From Nipponacmea schrenckii (lineage: Eukaryota > Mollusca > Gastropoda > Lottiidae), in assembly GCA_030562195.1 (NCBI GenBank), contig JAUJPP010000007.1, forward strand, positions 22,131,769 through 22,195,768: a stretch of 64,000 nucleotides of DNA, given 5' to 3'. Position numbers and translations under genes: made by a program. Positions 25,171 through 37,700 of this stretch are shown piece by piece. Within the stretch, counting starts at the first letter, position 1. Each line of letters begins with the position of its first letter. Below the pieces are notes generated by a model, which ran no database searches, was not told the DNA's origin, and saw nothing but the letters and a program-made list of their open reading frames with translations.

Positions 25171-28100
25171 TTACTTCCAACAGTCAACAATATCTCCTTT
25201 ATATTTTTCATACTCCTTTACCATTTCTTCTTTATTGAGATTTCCATTTATAACCTGAAGAATATTTATTTGATTGTGTAACAATTTTTTCAATTCACAA
25301 CTTGAGCAGGACAGTTTGTAAAACTAACTGCATTGTCTTCTACCCCATTTTATTATTGTGTCACCCTTAATCTCAACTCATGAAACATAGGCTTAGATCT
25401 TACTGGAAGATTCTTTAACAATGGCTTTCATAGTTAACATACTGCTCTATACAAAAATTGTAGTATGATATAAAAAACTAGAATCTAAAATATGTTGATA
25501 CATGGAAATTCAATGATCTAATGAAAAGATGAAAGAAATAACTTACCACTACTTGTGGACGAGGAAATGTTTTGTGTATTAGCCAATCTTCATGTAAATC
25601 ATGAAGCATTTGTAAATATTCCTAAAAGGCAATAAAATGAAATTACAACTACGAAAAAGAAGATTTTTCAGAAACATCTAATTAAGAGAAATTTTTTGTC
25701 ACAATGCCACTTAGGCCATGGACAGTACGTAACTCATAAAAAATCTTGGTTGATAAATGAAAATTGGACCTTAATAAAGACCTCACTAATGAATGATGCA
25801 TCCAAATCAGAGTGATGGGAGATTATGAGAAAATTAAAACAAATAAAAATAGGTTCTGAGGTCTTCAGAGAAAATTCTATGCATACATACTATGGGTATA
25901 CTTGATTCTTCTGCTCTACTTCTTTCTTTTATTCTTTCACTAACAATTTCTGGTTTTGTCTGTAAATACACTGAAATACAAAAAAATAAATTGATATAAA
26001 TAATACTTTTTGTCTAATCAAAATAATTTATAAATGGCAGGAAATCCAATTAGGTTTGGACAGACATGTATAGCAATGTTTGTTGCAAATCAAGAAGATA
26101 TATCACATAATAAAGTACTTCAGTTCCAGTTTAGAGATCATGTGCTTTACATGATTAGACAACTCAACAACAGCACTATATTCAACATTTGGCTTTACCT
26201 ATTTTATCTACATTCAGATCTTGGGTTCTAACTAAGAAATCAAACCATTCAGTCAGAACAATGTATTCAATTTCAGGCATTTTACCACTGAAAATAAATG
26301 TTCAACAATATTTTTTAGATTAATTCATTATTAGAAAATTTCATATACAATTGGTGCCAACTTTTGACTATGAACTTACACCATATTTTCTACTGGTTAA
26401 CAAATACTCTCTTCACAAACTTATAGTTGCTGGTATCTGTATATAACTCATTGATATCCGTAAAAACTTGTTTTTCCTGATTTATGAGTTATTACAAGCA
26501 CTTTAAGTGAAGTAACAAATTCTTGCGAATAGATATGTACTCTTATTTATAGTTTCGTATGTATGTTCGTATTTAAATGTAACAACAAAAAGTTCGGTTC
26601 TAAATACATTGTTATAACTTGTATAATGATTGAGGTTGACTACAAAATGATTTGAGAAGTGTATGATAATAAGTGTTTAATACAATAACATACAGTATTA
26701 ATCAAGTGACTAACAGCATAACATACCTTTTATAGAGATTTTCAACAAAACAATATTTAGAACTATAAATAGATCTTTCCATCATTTTTATTTTTTTCTC
26801 CTGCAAAGTCAAAAGAGCAATAAAAAATTTTCGCACTTACTCTCATGTATTAGCAAAGTAATCTGAAATACATCTTGTTTTATGTACAATCAAATGCAGG
26901 TCAAATCAAGGTGATTAGTTTTCTGTTATTTCTGAAATTTACTACATGAGCCAATCTATAAGATGATAAAGTATTTTTTTGTAGATGAAAAGATATTACG
27001 AAAATCTTCTATAGAGCATGGCAATAGAAATATGGTACCTGAGGCTGAGTGTGGATATCTAACATTGTCAACTGTACATAAGTTTGGAATGTTAAACTCC
27101 ATCTACATGGATCTTTATACATTAAATCCTGAAAATATAAAGTTTTATCTGAATCAAATAAAAATTATGAAAATTAGATAACATCATGATTAAGACCTAA
27201 GCAATAATGAAGAATTGTCATTGATCATCAAATTATGACTTCATGTAAATGTATATTGTAATTTTTGTATGTAATATAAAGCTCTGTAGCCTAAATATAA
27301 CTAGTATAGGTAATATAATTATATCTAGTATGGATAGAAACGCGTGGGTGGAATTTAAGAATTGTAAACAGAATTACTATAACTATAGGATCTTACTAAG
27401 CCATTTAAACCTCTTATATTTCTCCATTTATCAACCGGTTCTTTTGTTACCTGAAAAAACATTTCCAGTAGCTTGATTAGTGAATATTATTAAATATTTC
27501 AACATCATAGGCCCTATTATTACTTCAAGGTGTAAATGATCTGACATTTAAAGTTGGTTGGTATCCTTAATGTTTGCCTCAATCCTGTTATAATAATATG
27601 TTCTATTTTAACCATTTTCTATCTGATGCAATATTAATATCTTTTACCTCAATATTTGGTAATTTTGAATAATATTCCAGTAATGTTGTTTTTCCACTAC
27701 CAATATTACCTTCCACACAAATCTAAAATGATTATCATAAACCTACAGTCGCTCACATACGACATAATAAATTTTATTTCACCATGGTGGAAAATAAAGT
27801 TTTTAAATAAAAACTACCAGACTTATTACCCACTTTCCACCTAGGTGGAAAATACATTTTTTAATACAACATAAAAAAAAAATAATTGTAGTATGTGAGC
27901 CACCATATCTAAGAAACCTTTTGAAAGTATGTCTGCCATACTTATAACATTTATTTAAACATAAATAGTTAGTTTCAAATTAATTAAATAGATCTATAGG
28001 CCTACTATATATAGGCTTATTTCTCCTATTTAAAAATTTATTTTTGACTTCTACCTTAATTTTTTTCTTGTCTTTGTTTGATTCTGTTGTGTAATCTCTT

Positions 28101-28406
28101 ATTATTCCATTCCGCCCCGTCATAGCTAAATGTTTCATGAAAAAAAAATATTATTGATTATTTTACTAATTTTTTAACTGATAATCAATTATTCATTTCA
28201 CTTTCATATGCAGCATATCCATAATCCGTGCCATGTAGACATAATTACATCATAATAAAATGTGCAGTATTAGACCCTTTATTACCTTTTCCATTCCGAG
28301 AATTCAACAAGAATCTATTAATAACATGTCCATTCTTACTAAGGCCTGTCAATCGTATTAAGTCTTTCGAAAAGACGACACAATAACTGAAATGATTATT
28401 AAGCAT
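25171..28406 (-). CDS. TK2: Mitochondrial thymidine kinase 2-type deoxynucleoside kinase
   Basis: Phosphorylates deoxynucleosides (thymidine, deoxycytidine; broader in insect dNK) for dNTP salvage. Ten exons chain in phase: 28406-28286, 28125-28055, 27722-27648, 27450-27397, 27128-27039, 26800-26727, 26287-26199, 25970-25891, 25621-25547, 25254-25171; 270 residues (human TK2 265). Exon 1 ([20 protein letters not shown]) is basic, hydroxylated and free of acid up to the Asp, like a mitochondrial presequence. Exon 3 has the P-loop GNIGSGKTT. Exon 4 has EPVDKWRN with the substrate Glu and Trp. Exon 5 has [14 protein letters not shown]. Exon 6 has the ERS motif ([18 protein letters not shown]). 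Exon 8 has the lid arginines ([14 protein letters not shown]), and exon 9 [10 protein letters not shown]. The exon 2 acceptor (ATTTAG) is short but keeps frame; an internal ATG in exon 2 could make a cytosolic form. TK2 versus dNK naming is not settled by sight. Confidence 0.93.
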
Positions 28407-28797
28407 GGCTTTATTTATAACCATTACAAAGGCTCCGCGAAGTAAAAGGTTATTTAGTCTTTGTTATCCTGACTTAGGATTTTAGTACGTAAATATGGCC
28501 GAATAAACAAACAACTTTTCAAATATTCTGTCACAATCTATTTGCCTGGCTACGAACTGTAACAAACTCACTCGATGTCATTATAATAGAGAATAGAGAA
28601 ATGCATTACTCATTTTAAACGTTACTCATTGATTGAATGAACAATGATTGATAATGCTTGCATAGGATAATAGGCTTAAGCCTACATTGTTTTCTACTTT
28701 CAGTTTCTTGCTCATCTTCACGGGTCCAAAGTCTATTTGGTTGAAATAGGATAAAACATATTCGGAGCACCCTCAGAAAGAAAGTTTAATAGTTGTA
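28407..28797. promoter_or_regulatory. Divergent promoter region between TK2 and DHRS4
   Basis: Only 391 bases separate the two opposed start codons, so both 5' UTRs and core promoters must lie here. I see no convincing TATA box or CpG-rich core; GGCTCCGCGAAG (28431-28442) is the only CpG-bearing patch near TK2. The sharing of a promoter is inferred from the spacing. Confidence 0.5.
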
Positions 28798-31700
28798 ATG
28801 GCCACTTCTACAGGAAAATTGTTTGGAAAGGTGGCTATTGTTACTGCATCAACAGAAGGGTAATATATAAATATTTTATATTCTTTGTAAATTTAAGTAG
28901 GCTAGTGCTATGGCTAAAGTATTAGTAGTCAATTCCAGATGTAGTATAATAATGACAAAGTAGTATAATATAGAAAACTTATCACATATTTCTTGATATC
29001 ATTCACCCTCTTAAACACAGGCTAAGGCTATAATTCTTATGAATTCAAGTGTAATCATTCTTATGATAAGTTATAAGGTCTCACAGTATTCTTAAGCCTA
29101 ACTAAATAATTGGCACTTGCTTAATATATCCTCTGCCCAACAACATGTATTTGAAACCTATATATAAGAGTTTTATAAACTGGTGCTAAATTAAAGATTT
29201 CTATTAATAATAAGTAATCTTTTACTTCAGAATTGGTTATGCAATAGCTAGGCGTTTAGGACAAGATGGAGCCAAAATTATGATAAGTAGCAGAAAAGAA
29301 GCAAATGTAAAACAGGCAGTTGAAAAACTAAAAAATGAAAAGTTGGATGTAGAAGGAATGGTTTGTCATGTTGGTAAAACAAATGATAGGTCAAATCTTG
29401 TTAATAAGGTACTGGTATAAGCTTATTCCTATATCAAAATTTCATGGACAGGTTTCTTTTTCTAGTAAAAAGTGTCATGTAGCTACATAGAGTTCAGTGA
29501 GTATACTAGTCCGAAACATCAGCCTCAATTTCAGCCTGGGATTTTGACAGTTGTCAACTGGAGTAGAGTCAGATAAACTAGGCCTTGTTTATGGGGATTT
29601 GAATGGCAAGCGACTTAAATCTTCTACCGAAATAACTACATGAAATTAACTAGTCATAGAATAAAAATAACTTCTCTTTCAATCTAACAGACAATTGAAA
29701 GATTTGGTGCAATTGATATTTTGGTTTCTAATGCTGCCGTGAATCCTTATTTTGGACCTATGATGAATGTAAGTATATACTAGATCCCCAGGCTTCGCGA
29801 GGTTCTGACGCAGTGCGTAGCAGTTTTGACATATGCTTTAAAACTGCCCCACAAAGTATCGGTAAAACAGTAACGTTATTTTACAGAGTAGGCCTATATG
29901 TCGTTTTATTTCAAAGCATAATCGGTTCGCTGAAACTCGTGTCATGTAGATCGCGCAAACGCATAATTCAACAAAAAGATGAAATTCGCAATTTTCAAAT
30001 GGCAATAAAACGAAAAGTATACATCGTACAACAAAATATAATATATCAATGGTTAGATCTTATCGAGAGCTATCACATTTGTGATGCTCACAAGGTCACC
30101 AAAGGTCAAGGTTAAAATATACACAATTCGAAGTTTTTATATATTACTAAAAAATTACTTAAAATATCAAAATCAAAATTCAAAAATCGGTTTCCAAATA
30201 TGACTCAGAAATCGATATTACATTCTATAGACATCAAAATTACACGAATCGGAGTATCACCAGAGGCCCCATTTCGATTTTTAAAAAATTACGCACAGTT
30301 AGTAGAGAAGAAAATACCAAATTTTCAAATACTAAAAAGCGCATTTTTGGTGGAAATATGTGGTTTTATATATCATTACAAAGAGCAGATAAACTGTAAT
30401 AAGATTCAATATGAATTTTTGTTATTGATAAATTAGTTCACGTGACAGAGCTCTTTAAAAATAAAAATCACATATTTCAATCGGTAATCAGGGGCGTAGC
30501 TACCGGGGGGTGTGGGGGGGTGTCACACCCCCCCAGTTTTACTGAACTCGTCGGTAAAACGCGGAATCGGTCGGTAAAAAGGGGGGTCATGGATGGAACC
30601 GTCGGTAAAACGCGGAATCGATCGATTAAACCGATTAATTAACCTAAAAAGTCAAAACATTGAGTTGGTTAGGATCGGTCGATAAAAGACGGTAAGGTGG
30701 GACCGTCGGTAAAACCAATTAACCTAAAAAGTAAAAACCTTGTGTTGGTTATGATTTTATCAGTAAACTGTCAACATTAAAAGTATTTTTTTTTACTGAA
30801 ACTACCGGAATCGGTCGGTATAAGTTGGTTATGACTGGAGTCTTCGGTAAAACCGATTGGTTAACCGATACCCTTTTTATTGGTAAGCTGTTCGTTATTT
30901 GAATTTGTCGGTAAAACGCGGAATTGGCCGATAGAAGAAGGTCATAGATGGAGCCGTCGGTAAAACCGATTTGTTAACCGAAAGAGTGAAAACCTTGTGT
31001 CTCTTAAGATGTTATCGGTAAACCGTTCGTCTACATTAAAGTGATTTTTACTAAACTTGTCGATAAAACGCGGAATCGGTCGATAATAGACGGTCATGGA
31101 TGGGAAATAGAGCCTTCGGTAAAACCGATTGGCTGACCGAAAGTGTGGAAACCTTGTGTCAGTTATGATGTTATCGGAAAACTGTTCGTCTACATAAAAA
31201 GTGATTTTTATTGAACTTGTCGGTAAACCGCAGAATAGGTCGAAAAAGGCTATATAAAACATATGGTTGTCCGACGAAAATTGATAATTTTGACGGTGGA
31301 AACGACTTCCAAAATCGCGTCAGATGTATTTTCCGGGTTTCCTAGTTTGTAAAATTTTCAGGGGGAGAACAGCCGAACACCCCCCCCCCCCCCATGTCGG
31401 TAAAACGCAGAATAGGTCGAAAAAGGACATAGAAAACATATGGTTTTCTGATGAAAATTGATAATTTGGACCAGTGCAAAAGACTTCCAAAATCGCGTCA
31501 GATGTATTCTCCGGGTTTCCAAGTATGTAAAATTTTCCGGGGAAGGACCCCCGAACCCCCCGCCACTGCAAGGGCCGAATACGAAGGCCTTTGGCCTGCA
31601 GGGCTTGCCTTGGAAAAATCACCTTTCAGTCCCCCCTCTCAGCCATATTCTAGATACACCCCTGATTGATATGGTTTTCTAAGGTTTAGGATTTGCTTTA

Positions 31701-34700
31701 ACGATGGATTTCGTTCGTGTATAATGTATATACTTAAAAGTGCGAGTAAGTTATTTTTGCCCCGGGAAGAACACGTGTTCGTCGGTAAAACTTTGACGTT
31801 ACACGTGTTCGTCGGTAAAACTTAGACGTTACACCCCCCAGTCAAAATGGTCACGCTACGCTCCTGTCGGTAATAAAACCGGAAGTAGACATCCGACAAC
31901 ACTTAAGGATATATCATTGAATAGATATCATCAAGGGCAATAACTCTTGTTCAGGTCACAAGGTCACCAAAGGTCAAGGTCACAAAATACGGGCCATTGA
32001 AATTTTGGTCATTACCCAAAAAATTAAAATGGAAATAAAAGAACATCAAAATCAAAATTCAAAAATCGGCTCCCAAATATGATTGCGCAAATGACTAGTC
32101 ATAAGATATGAAAATATGAGGTCCCATTTTTAATTTTACAAAAGTTTAACATTTCAATACGGTCCGGTCATCTTTGTTTTTTTGTATGACTATTTCTAGC
32201 ATGTTGCAAAACGAATTTTTGAAATATCTTAAGAATTCCGGAAGTTGGGTTTTTAAAATTTACAAGAGAATAACTTTAAAACCGGAAGTGATGTCGAAAA
32301 TTTGAAAACTTATTTTAGATCACATTAACAATGTCTATCTACCTGTTAGTTTTCAGGTGGATGAGAATAAAACTGTAGAAGTTGAAAAAAACGTAAAAAT
32401 TAAAAATAAAAAAGTCAAATACAAAAGTAATGAAATTAGCAGTTTAAAACTGCAGTTAAGTAGCTAGCAGTTTAAAAAAGCTAACAAAAGAAGTTCTGTC
32501 AAAATCAGTTGAAAACTAGAGGAAATAAACAGCAAAAACCCAAAATAGCGCTTTTGCCCACAGCTCGTTTCCGGTTGACCTCAATGTGTCATTTTGCATT
32601 TAAAAAATGGTAGTCTCAGAGTTTGAATAGCAGAAAGCAACAGATAAGTGGTAGCAAGTTGCCTTCTTAGAGAAAAAGCGAGGGTAAAATTCGAAAAAAA
32701 AAAAAGTCATTTCGAAAACAAAGCAGTGCGTTCGATGAACGCACTGCAATAATGTGTGTTATTTGTGGCAAATACATCATGTTAATAGTATTCGTTGATA
32801 TAAAACCTATATATTCATCTCATTCTGTTTGCTTGGATTCATTTTGGAACAGTTTGATCAATTTGAAAAGAATCAAGGTGGTTATTTTTAAGAACTTGTT
32901 AAAAGAAAGAAAAAAAAAATAATTTAAAGTATAACAGTCAGGCTTTTTGCTATATGGTGAAAGATAAGGCATATTTTGTTTAAATATTTTGATCACTAAT
33001 ATGAAATTGTATCATAATTATATACACTATCATTGTAGGTTAAAGAAGAACAGTGGGACAAGGTAATCTATTTCTATGAATATAGTTTTAGAGCACTTTG
33101 ACTCCTCTTGACATAATTTCACATAAGCAATTCAAGTCAATTTGCGATTCAATTTAATTCAGCCAAACCTTTCACTGTTCATATAAGATATGTAATTTCA
33201 CTCAGTACCATTATATGATATATTACATCTGAGATTTTAAGGAATTGCCGTACTAGACTTGAAATTTGTTAATCTATAAAAAAAAAGTCAATAATTCCTC
33301 CCGATCTTTGAAATATTTTTGTCCTGTTACTAATATGTATAAAACTTGATCTTGAAAAAAATATCAGTGAATGAAATAGCTTTTATTCAGCATGATTGCC
33401 ATTTTTATTCTAAATAGATTTCAAATCACTACATTTTTTTCAGATATTTGATATCAATGTAAAAGCAGCATTTTTATTATGTCAAGAAACAGTACCACAT
33501 ATTGCCAAAAGAGGGTAATAACATTTTTAAGTTTTTCTGAATAATGTGCAATTCCATCCATAATTTTACAGAATTTATTTTCCCCTCTTAAAGTAACTTT
33601 ATTAATAAATATAAAAGGTAAAATATATAATTTCTGTTGACATAAAAAAAAATACTTGATGTTAAATTTTTAAAGTCTTGATCATTTAGTTTGAAAACAA
33701 GAATTCCTATAAGAATGGTTAAATCACTCTTCTGATATAATAATAGCTATGTATTCTTTTGTATATTAATTAAATTGACTTATGTTTACAGGAGTGGATC
33801 CATTATTTTAGTTAGCTCTATTGCTGGTTATGTTCCATTATCTGTAAGTAACAAGAGACCTGTAGACCTTTGTCATCATTGCCTTTGTGCGAAAAAAGAC
33901 TACTGTTTTAGATTTGAGTTTTAAGTTTGTAACACACACCAAAAAGTGTAGTTTCTAGGAAACCACTCTTTTGCATGTGCAAATCCAATATATCTTGGAC
34001 GCTAAGTTTTCTAGCTTTTTCACATGATCTTATATGTTTTCCCTCAGCTTCTAGGTCCTTATGGTGTGAGTAAGACAGCTTTATTGGGTTTAGCTAAAGC
34101 AATGGTACCTGAATTAGCCGAGTCAAATATTCGAGTCAATGTTTTAGCTCCTGGAATTATTAAAACTAATTTTAGTAAAGCAGTAAGTATATATAGTAAC
34201 TATAGAGTCTATGACATAGCCAAATCATTTTTATAAAACATGTCTTTCCTGATCTTATTTATACTATGTGTGAAAACAGAAAACTGAGACACAATGGCAG
34301 CAATAGCCTGCTTTTAATCAATTTTTGAACTTTTGAAGGATCTTTAACATTGACGTATTGTATGTAACAAACAGTGCCTGAATCACTGGGCATGTTAGTT
34401 TTGTTTCTATCAGATATGTCTGTAGGGTTATTGGTAATCTTACAACCTGCTATTTTCTGAAAATGGTTTAGTCAGGAAGTTGAATAATTTTTATACGCCC
34501 ACATGAAATGGGGGGCGTATATTGTCGTCACCCACATCCGTCCGTCCGTCCGTCCGTCCACAATTGCTCGTAAACACTCTACACGGTGTAATTCTTGACA
34601 GATTTAGATGAAACTTAATATGAGTGTTTATGATCACTCAAGGATGAACCCTATTGAAAATCAGCGAAATCGGAAAAAAATTAGTATGAGTTCGTGCCCT

Positions 34701-37700
34701 TGTTCTTGAATGGCTCGTAAACACTCTACAACGTGCAATTCTTGACCGATTTTGATGAAACTTGGTGTGAGAGTATGTTATAACTCAAGGATAAACCCTA
34801 ATCAGCGAAATCGAAAATCATTTAGTATGAGTTATTGCCCTTGTTCTTGAAATGCGTTCAATTTTAGCTTGTAAACATTCTTGAGAGAACAATTTTTAAT
34901 GGATTTTAATGAAACTTGGCCTGAGTATTTGTTATCACCCAAGGATGAAGCCTATTGAAAACCAGTCAAATCGAAAAAAAATTAATATCAGTTATTGCCC
35001 TTGTTTTTGATAACGCGTTCAATTTTTAGCTTGTAAACACTCTACAAAGAACAGTTATTGACCGATTTTGACGAAACTTGCTGAAATTGTTTAATATCAC
35101 CCAAGAATGAACCCTTTTGAAAAAAGCACATATCGAAATATATTTAATAGGAATTTTTGCCTTTGTTCTATAAAATGTGTTGGATTTTTGCCTTGTAAAC
35201 ACTCTACAAGTCACAATTCTTGAGCGATTTTGACATAACTTGGCATGAGTATTTGTAATCACCTAAGGATGAACCCTATTGAAATTCAGTTAAATCAAAA
35301 AATATTTAGTATCAGTTATTGCCCTTGTGTTTGAAAACAGGTTTAACTTTTTAATAAATACTCTAGAAGGTACAATTCATGACCAATGTTGACAAAACTC
35401 ACTGAAATTGTTGGATATCGCAAGGTATGAGCCTAATTGAAAATTAAAATTATCAAAATATATCTAATATGAATTATTGCCCTTGTTCTTTTAAACGCGT
35501 TCGATTTTTGTCTCGTAAACACTCTACACGGCACAATTCTTGATGGATTTCGATGAAACTTGGTGTGAGAGTGTGTTATAACTCAAGGATGAACCCTATT
35601 GAAAAGCGAAATCGAAAATTTTTTTAGTATGAGTTACTGCCCTTGTTCTTGAAAACGCATTCAATTTTAGCTTGTAAACACTCTAGAAAGAACTATTCTT
35701 AATGGATTTTGATTAACTTTGGCTTGAGTATTTGTTTTTACCCAAGGATGAACCCTATTATAAATCAAATAAATAGAAATATATTTAGTGTCAGTTATAG
35801 CCCTTGTTCTTGAAAACGCGTTCAATTTTAGCTTGTAAACACTCTAGAAAGAACAATTTTTAATGGATTTTGATGTAACTTCGCTGGAGTATTTGTTGTC
35901 TCCCAAGGATGAACTCTATTGAAAATCGAAAAATATTTAGTACAAGTTATTGCCCTTGTTTTTGAAAACGTGTTCAATTTAACTCGTAAACACTCTAGAA
36001 AGAACAATTTTGAATGGATTTTGATGAAGCTTGGCTTTAGTATTTGTTTTCTCACAAGGATAAACCCTATTGAAAATCAGATAAATCGAAAAATATTTAG
36101 TGTCAGTTATTGGGCCTGTTTTCAAAATCGCTTTCAACTTTTGGCTTGTGAACACTCTAAACATTCATTTTTGACAAAACTCGATGAAATTGTTTAATAT
36201 CAACCAAGAATGAGCCTTATTAAGAATTAAAAATATCAAAATATTATTAAGGGTGAACCCTATTGCAAATCATAAAAATACCGAAAAATATTGAATGAGT
36301 TGAGTTAGGTACAATTCTTGACAGTTTTTATACGCCCACATGAAATGGGGGGCGTATATTGTCGTCACCCACATCCCTCCGTCCGTCCACAATTGCTCGT
36401 AAACACTCTACACGGTGTAATTCTTGACGGATTTAGATGAAACTTAATATGAGTGTTTATGATCACGCAAGGATGAACCCTATTGAAAATCAGCGAAATC
36501 GGAAAAAAATTAGTATGAGTTTGTGCCCTTGTTCTTGAATGGCTCGTAAACACTCTACAAAGTGCAATTCTTGACCGATTATGATGAAACTTGGTGTGAG
36601 AGTATGTTATAACACAAAGATAAACCCTATCGAAAATCAGCGAAATCGAAAAACATTTAGTATGAGTTATTGCCCTTGTTCTTGAAAACGCGTTCAATTT
36701 TAGCTTGTTAACACTCTTGAGAGAACAATTTTTAATGGATTTTAATGAAACTTGGCCTGAGTATTTGTTATCACCCAAGGATGAAGCCTATTGAAAACCA
36801 GTCAAATCGAAAAAAAATTAATATCAGTTATTGCCCTTGTTTTTGAAAACGCGTTCAATTTTTAGCTTGTAAACACTCTACAAAGCACAGTTATTGACCG
36901 ATTTTGACGAAACTTGCTGAAATTGTTTAATATCACCCAAGAATGAACCCTTTTGAAAACAGCACATATCGAAATATATTTAATAGGAATTATTGCCCTT
37001 GTTCTATAAAATGTGTTGGATTTTTGCCTTGTAAACACTCTACAAGTCACAATTCTTGAGCGATTTTGACATAACTTGGCATGAGTATTTCTAATCACTT
37101 AAGGATGAACCCTATTGAAATTCAGTTAAATCGAAAAATATTTAGTATCAGTTATTGCCCTTGTGTTTGAAAACGCGTTCAATTTTAGCTTGTAAGCACT
37201 CTAGAAAGAACAATTCTTAATGGATTTTGATAAAACTGGGCTTGAGTATTTGTTTTTACCCAAGGATGAACCTTATTGAAAATCAAATAAATCGAAATAT
37301 ATTTAGTGTCAGTTATTGCCCTTGTGTTTGAAAACGGGTTTAACTTTTTGGCTAATAAACACTCTAGAAGGTACAATTCATGACCAATGTTGACAAAACT
37401 CACTGAAATTGTTGGATATCGCAAGGGATGAGCCTAATTGAAAATTAAAAATATCAAAATATATCTAATATGAATTATTGCCCTTGTTCTTTTAAACGCG
37501 TTCGATTTGTCTCGATTTTGTCTCGTAAACACTCTACATGGCACAATTCTTGATGGATTTCGATGAAACTTGGTGTGAGAGTGTGTTATAACTCAAGGAT
37601 GAACCCTATTGAAAATCAGCAAAATCGAAAAAAATTTTAGTATGAGTTACTGCCCTTGTTCTTGAAAACGCATTCAATTTTAGCTTGTAAACACTCTAGA

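Noticed and set aside
30942..31622. Two ~100-codon minus frames inside the hAT element
   Set aside because: They translate the GTCGGTAAAAC-type repeats and the duplicated 180-base block. They show no transposase motif, and the two translations partly repeat one another.
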